From Kitasatospora phosalacinea (lineage in GTDB: Bacteria > Actinomycetota > Actinomycetes > Streptomycetales > Streptomycetaceae): a DNA stretch of 64,000 nucleotides. The notes beneath the pieces were generated by a model. It saw only the letters and a program-made list of their open reading frames with translations, had not been told where the DNA came from and made no database searches. Positions 11,052 through 22,856 of the stretch are shown here, in pieces. Location: contig NZ_JNYE01000070.1 in the NCBI RefSeq assembly GCF_000717185.1, positions 1-64,000 of the forward strand. The letters run 5' to 3'. The position numbers and the translations under genes were made by a program. Every line of letters begins with the position of its first letter. The first letter of the stretch is position 1.

Positions 11052-11858
11052 ATGCGCTCGAATTCGTGGAACGTCCTGAGTGGAAACGGAAATCCCGCAA
11101 CGATTCTCGCCTCCGACTTCCCGGCGACCGGCCGGACGGTCGCCGGGTTCGGTGACCTGGTCGCCCGGCTCGGCACCACCGCCGACGCGTGGGAGACCGC
11201 GCCGCCGCCGACCGGCAGCGAGGCCGCCATGAGCGGCGCCGACTACCTGGCGCGCTGGCTGCCCGACGCCACCGGCGGCCCGGTCCGCACCGTCCTCGGG
11301 TTCTGCGTGGGCAGCGTGTTCGCGGCCGGGCTGGCCGCCGAGATCGCCCGGCACCAGGACGAGCCGCCCCGGCTGGTCCTGTTCGACCCCGAACGGCCCG
11401 ACCCGGACCTGCTGCACCGGCACTACCACGAGCTCGTCGGCGGTCTGGCGCCGCTGCTCTCCGCGCCCGAGATCGACGAGGCCCGGCAGGCCGGCAAGCG
11501 GGCCCGCCACGAGCACGACGGCATGCGCCCGCTCGCCGCCGCCCTGTGCGGGCTGTTCCGCGAGTACGGCGAGCCGGCCTTCCGGCGCACCGGCCTGGAC
11601 GCCGAGCGCGGGGCCGAGGTGGTCGCCACCTTCGCCTCCTTCCTCGGCTACCTGGTCGCGGCCGCCGACCTGGACCCGCGCCCGCAGTGGGCCGGGGCGA
11701 CCGCCCTGAGCTCCGCCACCCCGCACAGCGGACTCAACCCGCTGCCCCCCGAGGAGCGCACCGGGCTGGTCGCCCGGGAGATCTCCTTCGACCTGCCGCA
11801 CACCGAACTGCTGCGCGACGACCAGGTCGCGCGAACGGTGGCCCAGCTACTCGCGTGA
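11052..11858 (+). CDS. Alpha/beta-hydrolase thioesterase-like protein with a Cys nucleophile
   Basis: A 268-residue discrete thioesterase-fold protein. The nucleophile elbow reads GFCVGS with Cys85 where serine is normal (GxSxG). A plausible acid is Asp112 (VLFDPERPD), and the catalytic His is His250 near the C-terminus (LPHTELLRDD), matching the order and spacing of NRPS thioesterases. The ATG at 11052 has AGGAA about 8 nt upstream; an earlier TTG at 11031 is unlikely. It lies just before the TE-less NRPS. Known Cys-containing TE domains include those of the sulfazecin and obafluorin synthetases, which form strained rings; whether this one releases, cyclises or edits is inference. Confidence 0.75.
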   Translation: MRSNSWNVLSGNGNPATILASDFPATGRTVAGFGDLVARLGTTADAWETAPPPTGSEAAMSGADYLARWLPDATGGPVRTVLGFCVGSVFAAGLAAEIARHQDEPPRLVLFDPERPDPDLLHRHYHELVGGLAPLLSAPEIDEARQAGKRARHEHDGMRPLAAALCGLFREYGEPAFRRTGLDAERGAEVVATFASFLGYLVAAADLDPRPQWAGATALSSATPHSGLNPLPPEERTGLVAREISFDLPHTELLRDDQVARTVAQLLA

Positions 11859-11884
11859 CGGCACCAGCCGAGGAAGGAGAGGTC

Positions 11885-15072
<3,188 letters not shown>

Positions 15073-15076
<4 letters not shown>

Positions 15077-15873
15077 AGTACCAGGTGCTCGGTCCGCTCC
15101 GGGTGATCGACCGGGGCGCGGCCTGGCCGATCAGCGCGCCCAAGATGGAGAGCGTGCTGGCCACGCTGCTGGTGCGGGGCAACCAGGTGGTCTCCGTGCC
15201 GCAGCTGACCCTGGAGATCTGGGGCGAGAACCCGCCCAGACGGGCGACCCCGGCGATCCACGTCTACATCTCGCAGCTGCGCAAGCTGCTCGCGGGCGCC
15301 GACGCCGGTGACCGCCCGGCCCGGCAGACCGTCGGCCCGATCGTCACCTCGGCGGCCGGCTACCTGCTCCAGGTCGGGCCGGACGACCTGGACTGCCTGG
15401 TGTTCCAGCGGCTGGTGCAGCGCGGGCGCCGGGAGCTGGTCGAGCGCCGGTGCGCGGAGGCGGTCGCGACCCTCTCCGCCGCGCTGGAGCTGTGGCACGG
15501 CCCGGCCCTCGGCCAGCTCTGCAACGGGCCGATCGTCACCGGCTTCGCGGGCTGGCTGGAGGAGCTGCGGCTGGAGTGCATCGAGATGCAGATCGAGGCC
15601 GAGCTGGTGCTCGGCCGGCACCGCGAGCTGGTCGGCCGGCTCTACCGGCTGACCTCGGAGCACCCGCTGCACGAGGTGTTCTACGCGCAGCTGATGCGCG
15701 CGCTGTTCGCCTCCGAGCGGCGGGCCGACGCCCTGCGGGTGTACGGCCACGCCTGGGACGTGCTGCGCCGGGAGCTGGGCCTGGAGCCCGGCCTGCGGCT
15801 GCGCGAGCTGCAGCGGGCGGTGCTGGCCACCGACGACCGCAGCCGGGTGCCCCTCGCGGCGTACGCGGGCTGA
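15073..15873 (+). CDS. SARP-family transcriptional activator
   Basis: A 266-residue cluster-situated activator. It has an N-terminal OmpR-like winged helix (residues about 1-100, including PKMESVLATLLVRGNQVV and HVYISQLRKLL) and a bacterial transcriptional activation domain (BTAD, residues about 105-255, ending in the typical RELGLEPGLRLRELQRAVL). There is no ATPase extension, so it is a small SARP like ActII-ORF4. It is translationally coupled to the NRPS (ATGA) and probably activates the region 1 promoters; 11-bp-spaced direct repeats suited to a SARP were seen before the P450 gene and before the DUF6059 gene. Confidence 0.93.
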
Positions 15874-15896
15874 CGGCGGTGCCTGGATCGACGACC

Positions 15897-15930
15897 GCGG
15901 CCCCGTGGCGAGCACTCGCCACGGGGCCGC
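15897..15930. terminator. Bidirectional terminator hairpin between SARP and MFS genes
   Basis: There is a perfect 16-bp inverted repeat, GCGGCCCCGTGGCGAG / CTCGCCACGGGGCCGC, with a 2-nt loop. It lies exactly between two convergent genes (SARP ending 15873, transporter ending 15951). There is no U-tract, as is common in actinomycetes. Confidence 0.85.
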
Positions 15931-15950
15931 GCCGGTCGGCCGGGGCGGGC

Positions 15951-17495
15951 TCAGCTCGCGGGCTCGGTCTGCTTGGGGGCGGCCTGCGGGGCGGGGGCGG
16001 CCTCCTTGGGCCTGCCCTTGAGGAACAGGGCCACCAGCAGGGCGACCACGAAGAAGGGCAGCGCCCAGCGGAACATGCCCTGCGTGGCGTGCGCCACCGC
16101 CTCGACGTAGGCGCTGCGGGTGGCCTCGGACAGCGACTGCACCGCGTCGGAGTCCAGCCGGCCGCCGTTGCTGTGCACGGCCGCCAGGTCGGCGGGGGAG
16201 AGCTGGGAGTCGAGGGAGTCGGCGAGCCGGCTGGTGAAGACCGCGGCGAACAGCGAGACGCCGAACGAGCCGCCGACCGAGCGGAAGTACGTCAGGGTGC
16301 CGCTGGCGACGCCCATGTCCTTGAGCTCGACGCTGTTCTGGGTGACCACCATGACGTTCTGGAAGACCAGGCCGAGCCCCAGGCCGAAGATCACCATGTA
16401 GGCGGAGGAGACCACGGAGGAGGTGTCGGCGGTCATCAGCGAGAGCAGGAAGGCGCCGACGCTGAGCAGCGCGCCGCCGCCCGCCAGGATCAGCCGGTGC
16501 CGGCCCGGGTCGCTCATCAGCCGGCCGCTGTACATCGAGGCGACCAGCATGCCGCCGAGCACCGGCAGCAGCAGCAGGCCGCTGCTGGTGGCGGACAGGT
16601 GCTGCACGCTCTGCTGGTACACCGGCAGGTAGGTGATGGAGCCGTACAGGCCGATGCCGACCAGGAAGCCCAGCACCAGGCTGGAGGTGAAGTTGCGGGA
16701 GCGGAACAGGTGCGGCGGCAGGATCGGCTGCGCGGCGCGGCGCTCCACCACCACGGTGGCGGCGACGGTGACCACGGCGAGCGCGATCAGGCCCAGGATG
16801 GTCGGCGAGCCCCAGGCGTACTCGGTGCCGCCCCAGGTGGTGAACAGCACGACGGCGGTGGAGGCCACGGTCAGCAGGGCGGCGCCCAGGTAGTCGAGCC
16901 GGCCGGTGCCGCGGTTGTGCGGCAGGTCGAGCCGGGAGGCCACGAACCAGACCGCGACGACGGCGATCGGCACGTTCAGGTAGAAGGCCCAGCGCCAGGT
17001 GGCGTGGTCGGTCAGGGCGCCGCCGAGCAGCGGGCCGCCGACGGTGGCGACGGCGCTGAGCGCGGCGATGTAGCCCTGGTACTTGCCGCGCTCCTGCGGG
17101 GCGACCATGACGCCGATGACGGACATCACGCCGACCATCAGGCCGCCCGCGCCGATGCCCTGGAGCGCCCGGAAGACGATCAGCGCGGTCATCGACTGGG
17201 CTATGCCGCACAGCACCGAGCCGACCGTGAAGACCAGGATCGCGGCGAGCAGCAGGTGCTTGCGGCTGAACACGTCGCTGAGGCGGCCCCACAGCGGGGT
17301 GGAGACCGTCGAGGTCAGGATGTAGGCGGTGATGACCCAGGAGAGGCGGCTGAACCCGCCCAGGTCGCCGGCGATGGTGGGCAGCGCGGTGGTGACGATC
17401 ATCGCGTCGAGCATCGAGAGCAGGAGCGCGAGCATCAGACCGGGCAGGACGCCGCGGATGCCTGCGTTGGCGCTGGGCGCCGCTGAAGTGGACAC
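15951..17495 (-). CDS. MFS drug exporter (EmrB/QacA, DHA2)
   Basis: A 514-residue membrane exporter. Helix 1 reads ALLLSMLDAMIVTTALPTIAGDLGG, which contains the D1 motif LDxTIVxxALP in variant form. Motif A (LWGRLSDVFSRKHLLL) and motif C (VATVGGPLLGGALTDHATWRW) are clear. The C-terminus is Ala/Pro-rich. The GTG at 17495 was chosen over an upstream in-frame ATG because GGAG precedes it and the protein then begins close to helix 1. It is transcribed divergently from a TetR gene with a palindromic operator between them, so it is very probably repressed by that TetR and induced by its ligand. Confidence 0.93.
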   Translation of the reverse strand: MSTSAAPSANAGIRGVLPGLMLALLLSMLDAMIVTTALPTIAGDLGGFSRLSWVITAYILTSTVSTPLWGRLSDVFSRKHLLLAAILVFTVGSVLCGIAQSMTALIVFRALQGIGAGGLMVGVMSVIGVMVAPQERGKYQGYIAALSAVATVGGPLLGGALTDHATWRWAFYLNVPIAVVAVWFVASRLDLPHNRGTGRLDYLGAALLTVASTAVVLFTTWGGTEYAWGSPTILGLIALAVVTVAATVVVERRAAQPILPPHLFRSRNFTSSLVLGFLVGIGLYGSITYLPVYQQSVQHLSATSSGLLLLPVLGGMLVASMYSGRLMSDPGRHRLILAGGGALLSVGAFLLSLMTADTSSVVSSAYMVIFGLGLGLVFQNVMVVTQNSVELKDMGVASGTLTYFRSVGGSFGVSLFAAVFTSRLADSLDSQLSPADLAAVHSNGGRLDSDAVQSLSEATRSAYVEAVAHATQGMFRWALPFFVVALLVALFLKGRPKEAAPAPQAAPKQTEPAS

Positions 17496-17541
17496 GGAGG
17501 GACTCCCCGGATTCGAAGGGACGGGCGGATCCGGCGGCGCA

Positions 17542-17565
17542 TAACCGGGGCCTTGGACCCGGTTA
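17542..17565. promoter_or_regulatory. TetR-type operator in the MFS/TetR divergent region
   Basis: The palindrome TAACCGGGGCC-TT-GGACCCGGTTA matches its reverse complement at 10 of 11 positions per arm. A second, imperfect copy of the right half (CGGGGCCCCCGACCCGGTTG) lies at 17574-17593. Both sit between the divergent MFS and TetR genes, the expected place for an autoregulatory TetR site. Confidence 0.7.
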
Positions 17566-17765
17566 GGAAAATACGGGGCCCCCGACCCGGTTGTCAATGA
17601 TCGCTTCGAGTGGCCACCGTGCCTGCTCCAGGAGGATGTTGCGTGTACGGTATGACTCTCCGTGTCGGAAATAGGCACTTCCGAATCCGCAGATCACAGC
17701 TAGAATCGAGCGTCCGCCGACGGCGGGCACTGACTGCCGCGACGCGGTTGGCGGGGAGGCTGGAG

Positions 17766-18374
17766 ATGGCTGTTGGCGGACCGGGCACCGACTCGTCCAT
17801 CCCCTACGCGCCCCCCTCGCCGCGCCCGCTGAGGGCCGACGCGCGGCGCAACCGGGACCAGATCCTCGCCGCCGCCCTGGAGACCTTCGCGCGCGAGGGC
17901 CACTCGGTCTCGCTCGACGAGATCGCCCGCCGGGCCGGGGTCGGCCCGGGCACCGTGCACCGGCACTTCCCGACCAAGGAGGCGCTGTTCGAAGCGGTGG
18001 TCATCACCCGCATCCAGCGCCTCACCGAGAAGGCCCGGAGCCTCACCGCGATGCCGGACCCGGCGGCCGCGCTGTTCGACTTCCTGTTCGACGTGCTGGA
18101 CGAGGGCGCCGTCAAGAAGGACCTGGTGGACGCCCTGATCGGCGCCGGGGTCGACGTCGGCGAGGTCACCGGAGCCGCCACCCGCGGCCTCGACGAGGTC
18201 CTCGGCGTCCTGCTCTCCCGGGCCCAGGAGGCCGGCATCCGGCAGGACGTGACGGTCACCGAACTGATGGCCGTGATGGCCAGCACGCTGATCGCCACCC
18301 GGCGCAGCGGCCACGATCCCGGGCTGTCGCGCCGGGTGCTGCGGATCTTCTGCGACGGCCTGCGGGCCGGGTAG
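17766..18374 (+). CDS. TetR/AcrR-family repressor
   Basis: A 202-residue regulator. The N-terminal helix-turn-helix (residues about 20-66) includes ILAAALETFAREG, the recognition region LDEIARRAGVGPGTVHRHFPTKEALFEAVV, and the usual YxxF-like turn as HRHF. The C-terminal ligand domain is diverged. The start is the ATG at 17766, preceded by GGGGAGG; in-frame upstream codons back to 17610 would overlap the operator region. It probably represses the divergent exporter and responds to the cluster product or a related drug. Confidence 0.9.
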   Translation: MAVGGPGTDSSIPYAPPSPRPLRADARRNRDQILAAALETFAREGHSVSLDEIARRAGVGPGTVHRHFPTKEALFEAVVITRIQRLTEKARSLTAMPDPAAALFDFLFDVLDEGAVKKDLVDALIGAGVDVGEVTGAATRGLDEVLGVLLSRAQEAGIRQDVTVTELMAVMASTLIATRRSGHDPGLSRRVLRIFCDGLRAG

Positions 18375-18468
18375 CGGGCCGGGGCGGCAGGTCGGGCGGC
18401 GGGCCGGGCCGGGCCGGAGCGGTCGGACGAGGGCACGGTGGGAACGTAGGGAGCAACGGGGGACTGGC

Positions 18469-21339
18469 ATGCACCTGATAGAACGTGCGGAACACATGCG
18501 GGAACTGGCCGCGATGTACACCGAGGTCCAGCGCGGACGCGGCCGCGCGGCCCTGATCACCGGCGCCACCGGCATCGGCAAGACCCGCCTGCTCGACGCC
18601 GCCGCGGCCCACGCCGAGCGGCACGGCGCCCGGGTGCTGCTCGCCTTCGCCGCGCCCGCCGAACGCGACCGGCCCTTCGCCGTGCTCGAACAGCTGCTCC
18701 GGCAGGCCCCGCTCGACCCGGAGGCCCGCGGCCGGGTCGCCGAACTCGTCGGCACCGCCGACAGCGGGCCCGGCGGCGAGCCCGGCGCCGACCGGAGCGA
18801 CTGGACCGACCGGACCGACTGGGTGGACCGGACCGACTGGACCGACCGGGTCGACCGGACCGGCCGCGAGTTCGGCCGGATCCTGCTGCGGGCCCTCGAC
18901 CGCGGCCCCGTCCTGCTCGGCGTCGACGACGTCCAGGACGCCGACGCCGAGTCGCTGCGCGTCCTGGCCAACCTGGCGCCCCGGCTGCAGCGCACCCCGC
19001 TCTTCCTGCTGCTGACCCGCAACGGCCACGTCGACTCGATCCGCAACCACGAACTGCTCGAACTCCTCCACCGGTTCGACTTCCAGCGCCTCCAGCTCGC
19101 CCCGCTGTCCCGGCAGGGCGTCGCCGAACTGCTGGCCCGCGCCCCCGGCGGCCGCCCCGCCGACGAGGCCACCGCCCGGCACTGCCACGCCGTCAGCGGC
19201 GGCAACCCGCTGCTCGTCCTCGGCCTGGCCGGCGACCGCGCCGCCACCACCCCGGACGGCCGGCCCGCCGACGTCCCCGGCCCCGCGTTCCGCGAGGCGG
19301 TGCTGTTCGCCCTGCACCGGATGCCCCCCGAGATCCGCTCCGCCGCCCAGCGGATGGCCGTCCTCGGACCCGTCACCGCCGCCCTGGCCGAGCGCGAGGA
19401 CGACGCCGCCGACCCCTCCTGCCGGTACGCCGCCGAGCGCCTCAGCGCCGTCGGACTGCTGGACCGGCACCACCGGTTCCGACATGCCGCCGTCCGGGAG
19501 ACCGTCCTCGCCACCGTCCCGACCGCCCGCCGGGTGGGCATCCACCACTACGCCGCCCGCGTCCTGTACGAGGCCGGCCGACCGGCCACCGACGTCGCCG
19601 AGCACCTCGTCGACAGCGACGGCCCGTTCCCCGCCTGGGCGGTCGACACCCTCCAGGGGGCCGCCGAGCACCTGCTGGCCTGCGGCGACGTCGAGACGGC
19701 CGCGGCCCACCTCCGGCTCGCCCGCCGCCTCGCCGACGAGCCCGAACGGCGCGCCGCCGTCGGCGCCCTGCTCGCCCAGGCCGACTGGCAGCTGCGGCCC
19801 GCCGCCGCGGCCTGCTGCACCGCCGGGGTGCTCGCCTCGATGCGGGCCGGCGAACTGCCGCGGCGCCACCTCGGCACCCTGGGGCGGCTACTGTTCCGGC
19901 AGGGCCTGCCGGACGAGGGCACCGAGGCGCTGCTCGCCCTGGCCGACCCGGCCGCCCGCTCCGACTTCGCCGACGCCTCCGAGCTGGCGTTCTCGCTGCG
20001 CTGGCTGTCCACCTCCTTCCCCGGCGAGTTCCGCGCCCTGCCCGAGGACGTCCGCGCACTGGCCGCCCCCGCCGCGGCCCCCGCGGACCCGGCCGCCCCC
20101 GCCGTCGAACCCCGCCGGGCCGTCGACCTGCTGCACGCCGTCCTCACCCGCCGGGCCACCGACGAGGACCTGCGCCGCGTCGAACGGGTCGTCAGCGGGC
20201 GGCGGCTCACCCCCGCCACCGTCGAACCGGTCCTCGACTGGCTGGCCGCCGCCGTCTACACCGAACGCCTCGACCTGGCCGCCGCCGAGTGCGAGGACCT
20301 GCTCCGGCAGGCCGAGGCCCGGCGGGTCCCGCAGTGGCAGGCCGTGCTGGCCGGCTGGCGCGCCGAGATCGCCCAGCGCCGCGGCGAACCCGCGGCCGTC
20401 GTCGAACGGTACGCCCGCACCGCGCTGGCCCGGATGCCCGAACGGGCCTGGGGCACCGGCATCGCGGGGCCGATCAGCGCCCTGGTCCTGGCCGCCGCCG
20501 GGCGCGGCGACCACGAGACCGCCGCCGACCTGCTCGGACGGCCGCTGCCCAGGGGCCTGTTTCGCAGCCGCCACGGCCTGCGCTACCTGCACGCCCGCGG
20601 CCACGCCCAGCTCGCCGCCGGCCGCCCGCTCGCCGCCGTCGCCGACTTCACCTCCTGCCGCCGCCTGATGACCGAGTGGGGCCTCGACCTGCCCGCCCTG
20701 GTGCCCTGGCGCACCGACCTCGCCCAGGCCCTGCTCCGGCTCGACCGGCAGGCCGAGGCCCGCGCCCTCGCCCAGGAGCAGCTCGACCTGGTGCGCTACA
20801 CCACCGGCGCCACCCACGGCATGACCCTGCGCCACCTCGCGGCCGCCACCGAGTCACCCGCCCGCCAGGCCGCCCTGCTCAAGCGCTCCGCCAGGCTCCT
20901 GCAAGCGTGCGGCCACCCGCGCGAGTCCGCGCTGACGATGTTCGCGCTCAGCCGCGCCTACGTCGAACTCGGCGAGGCCCAGCAGGCCCGGACGGCCGCC
21001 CGGCGGGCCCAGTCCCTGCTGGAGCAGGAGCGGCCCGCCCGGGTGCCGGCGCCACGGACCCGGCCGGACGCGGACCCGGCGGGCTGTCCCCCGCCGCGGG
21101 CCGGGGAACCGGCCCGCAGCGAGGAACCCGCCCGCACCGAGGAGCGGCTCAGCGAGGCCGAGCAGCGGGTCGCCCAGCTCGCCTCCCGGGGCTGCACCAA
21201 CCGGGAGATCGCGGACCTGCTGCACATCACCGTCAGCACGGTCGAGCAGCACCTCACCCGGGTCTACCGCAAGCTCGGCGTCGCCCGCCGCACCAAGCTC
21301 GCCGACCGCCTGCGCGAACTCTCCCTGGAAGCCGCGTGA
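18469..21339 (+). CDS. LAL-family transcriptional activator (ATPase + LuxR HTH)
   Basis: A 956-residue regulator. The N-terminal AAA/NACHT-like ATPase has a Walker A in GATGIGKTRLL (residues about 32-42) and a Walker B-like VLLGVDDVQDAD near residue 152. A long helical region rich in Ala/Arg follows. The C-terminal LuxR HTH (last 65 residues) reads LSEAEQRVAQLASRGCTNREIADLLHI and then VEQHLTRVYRKLGVARRT. A short Asp/Trp/Arg repeat (DWTDRTDW VDRTDWTDR) occupies residues about 107-124, from a degenerate 12-15 bp DNA repeat. LAL proteins of this size are typical pathway-specific activators of PKS clusters (the PikD family). It begins 94 bp after the TetR gene. Confidence 0.92.
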   Translation: MHLIERAEHMRELAAMYTEVQRGRGRAALITGATGIGKTRLLDAAAAHAERHGARVLLAFAAPAERDRPFAVLEQLLRQAPLDPEARGRVAELVGTADSGPGGEPGADRSDWTDRTDWVDRTDWTDRVDRTGREFGRILLRALDRGPVLLGVDDVQDADAESLRVLANLAPRLQRTPLFLLLTRNGHVDSIRNHELLELLHRFDFQRLQLAPLSRQGVAELLARAPGGRPADEATARHCHAVSGGNPLLVLGLAGDRAATTPDGRPADVPGPAFREAVLFALHRMPPEIRSAAQRMAVLGPVTAALAEREDDAADPSCRYAAERLSAVGLLDRHHRFRHAAVRETVLATVPTARRVGIHHYAARVLYEAGRPATDVAEHLVDSDGPFPAWAVDTLQGAAEHLLACGDVETAAAHLRLARRLADEPERRAAVGALLAQADWQLRPAAAACCTAGVLASMRAGELPRRHLGTLGRLLFRQGLPDEGTEALLALADPAARSDFADASELAFSLRWLSTSFPGEFRALPEDVRALAAPAAAPADPAAPAVEPRRAVDLLHAVLTRRATDEDLRRVERVVSGRRLTPATVEPVLDWLAAAVYTERLDLAAAECEDLLRQAEARRVPQWQAVLAGWRAEIAQRRGEPAAVVERYARTALARMPERAWGTGIAGPISALVLAAAGRGDHETAADLLGRPLPRGLFRSRHGLRYLHARGHAQLAAGRPLAAVADFTSCRRLMTEWGLDLPALVPWRTDLAQALLRLDRQAEARALAQEQLDLVRYTTGATHGMTLRHLAAATESPARQAALLKRSARLLQACGHPRESALTMFALSRAYVELGEAQQARTAARRAQSLLEQERPARVPAPRTRPDADPAGCPPPRAGEPARSEEPARTEERLSEAEQRVAQLASRGCTNREIADLLHITVSTVEQHLTRVYRKLGVARRTKLADRLRELSLEAA

Positions 21340-21365
21340 CGGCCCGCCGGGCGGCCCCGCCCCGC

Positions 21366-21440
21366 CCGGCGGCACCCGTTTTCACGGCGGCGCCCGCGGC
21401 AGTGCTTACCGCGCCGCCCGCGGCAGTGCTTACCGCACCG
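21366..21440 (+). repeat. 27-bp tandem repeat between convergent genes
   Basis: The unit CCCGCGGCAGTGCTTACCGC occurs twice with a 27-bp period, and a third degraded copy (CTCACGGCA) follows. The repeat lies in the 102-bp gap between the convergent LAL and type II thioesterase genes. No gene or clear terminator is seen here. Confidence 0.6.
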
Positions 21441-21441
21441 C

Positions 21442-22236
21442 TCACGGCACCGGGCGCAGCTCCGGCCGCAGCGCCGCCCGGACCAGGTCGACCACCGCGG
21501 CGCGCTCCCGCTCCAGGTAGAAGTGCCCGCCCGGCAGCACCCGCAGGTCGAACGCCCCGCCGGTGTGGCCCTCCCAGCGCCGGGCGTCCTCCGGGGACAC
21601 CCGCGGATCGGCGTCCCCGGTCAGGACCGTCACCGGGCAGGCCACCGACGCCCCCGGCTCGCACCGGTACGTCTCGATGGCCCGGTAGTCGCTGCGCAGC
21701 GGCGGCAGGACCACGGCCCGCAGCTCCGGGTCCGACAGCACCGCCGGGTCGGTGCCGCTGAGCGCCTGCAACTCGGCGACCAGCCCGTCGTCGTCCCGCA
21801 GGTGCACGAACTCCGGCCGGAACACCCCGGGCGCACGCCGCCCCGAGGCGAACAGGTGCACCACCTCGGGCCCGCCCTCCCGCTCCAGCCGCCGGGCGGT
21901 CTCGAAGGCGATCGCCGCGCCCATGCTGTGGCCGAACAGGGCCAGCCGCCGACCGCGGTGGTGCTCCCGCAGCACCGCGGCCACCCGGTCGGCGAACTCG
22001 TCGACCGACTCCAGGCAGGTCTCGCCCCACCGGTCCTGCCGGCCGGGGTACTGCACCGCCAGCAGCTCCACCTCCGGCCGCAGCGCCCTGGCGAACGGGA
22101 AATAGAAACTCGCCGAACCCCCCGCGTGCGGGAAGCAGACCAGCTGGAATGCGTCCCTCGCGCGGCTGCCCGAATTCCCCCCGGCCGAGCCGAAGGTCCG
22201 TATCCAGGTGTCGTGGGCGAGCGCCTCGGAATTCAT
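21442..22236 (-). CDS. Type II thioesterase (editing)
   Basis: A 264-residue discrete thioesterase that removes aberrant acyl groups from PKS/NRPS carrier domains. Its motifs match the family closely: CFPHAGGSASFY near residue 34, AVQYPGRQDRW, the nucleophile elbow LFGHSMGAAIAFE (Ser near residue 101), the acid loop LTGDADPRV, and the catalytic His in LPGGHFYLE near residue 240. Unlike the protein encoded at 11052 it has an ordinary serine. It is transcribed toward the LAL gene and away from the DUF6059 gene. Confidence 0.95.
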   Translation of the reverse strand: MNSEALAHDTWIRTFGSAGGNSGSRARDAFQLVCFPHAGGSASFYFPFARALRPEVELLAVQYPGRQDRWGETCLESVDEFADRVAAVLREHHRGRRLALFGHSMGAAIAFETARRLEREGGPEVVHLFASGRRAPGVFRPEFVHLRDDDGLVAELQALSGTDPAVLSDPELRAVVLPPLRSDYRAIETYRCEPGASVACPVTVLTGDADPRVSPEDARRWEGHTGGAFDLRVLPGGHFYLERERAAVVDLVRAALRPELRPVP

Positions 22237-22480
22237 CGTCCGTCCTCATGCCGTTCCGGACGGCGGAAGTCGCCGCCGCTTCCGCAGGGTAGCGCGAACG
22301 GGTCGGGGGATTCGAGGGAATGACGGCGTCCCACCGTTCGCCCCGGACGGCCGGGGTGCCGGGGCCGCCGCCCCCGCCGGAACCCTTTAGAACGGCTTTA
22401 GCCCACCGCGGCACAATCGGGCGACCGCGGAAACCTGGCGAGTGGCGAGTGGCGAGCGGCGAACCCGGAGGGAACGAGGG
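22237..22480 (+). promoter_or_regulatory. Divergent promoter region with SARP-like direct repeats
   Basis: This 244-bp region lies between the type II thioesterase (minus) and the DUF6059 gene (plus). CTTTAG occurs at 22385-22390 and 22396-22401, an 11-bp period, and a -10-like CACAAT at 22412-22417 follows about 10 bp later. This resembles a SARP-dependent promoter. The motif GAGTGGC/GAGTGGC/GAGCGGC is repeated near 22439-22460. Confidence 0.4.
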
Positions 22481-22738
22481 ATGTCGGTGCACCGGCCGTA
22501 CCGGGTACTGGTGGGCCGGATGTGCGGCGGGCTGTGGCAGGGCCTGATCGGCCTCGCCGGGCTGTGGATCCACTTCCCGCACCCACCGGGCCTGCTGGAG
22601 CCGACGGACGGCGGCCCCCCGCCGGGGCACCCCGAACGGCTCTGCCCGTGGCTGGAGATGAGCCCGGCCGAGGAGGCGCTCTGGCGACAGCTCGGCGAAC
22701 CCACCCCCGGGCCCCCGGCCCGGGACCGGCTGCGCTGA
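22481..22738 (+). CDS. DUF6059-like small protein
   Basis: An 85-residue protein. A hydrophobic Trp-containing segment (LIGLAGLWIHF) is followed by a Pro/Gly-rich part and the block PPGHPERLCPWLEMSPAEEALWRQL. As I recall the family, this PxHPERLxPxxxxSxxExALxxQL pattern is characteristic of DUF6059 proteins found near SARP-controlled biosynthetic clusters. It is not an MbtH protein (no NxEGQYSLWP). A good ribosome site, GGAGGGAACGAGGG, precedes the ATG. Its role is unknown. Confidence 0.65.
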   Translation: MSVHRPYRVLVGRMCGGLWQGLIGLAGLWIHFPHPPGLLEPTDGGPPPGHPERLCPWLEMSPAEEALWRQLGEPTPGPPARDRLR

Positions 22739-22812
22739 CCGCACCGGCTGCGTTGACCGCACCCGCTCCGCTGACCGCACCGGTTGTGCTGACCGCACCG
22801 GCTGCGCTGACC
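22736..22812 (+). repeat. 18-bp tandem repeat (about 4 copies)
   Basis: Imperfect 18-bp units, CTGACCGCACCGGCTGCG with single-base variants, follow directly after the DUF6059 stop; the first unit contains that TGA. It lies between the DUF6059 and hydrolase genes with no obvious coding role. Confidence 0.75.
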
Positions 22813-22856
22813 ACCCGCGCGCAGCGGCCCGGTGCGGGTCTGGGACGGTGTCAGGC

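Noticed and set aside
22481..22738. Small protein near the NRPS considered as an MbtH-like protein
   Set aside because: It lacks the NxEGQYSLWP and Trp-rich MbtH signature; the sequence fits DUF6059 better.
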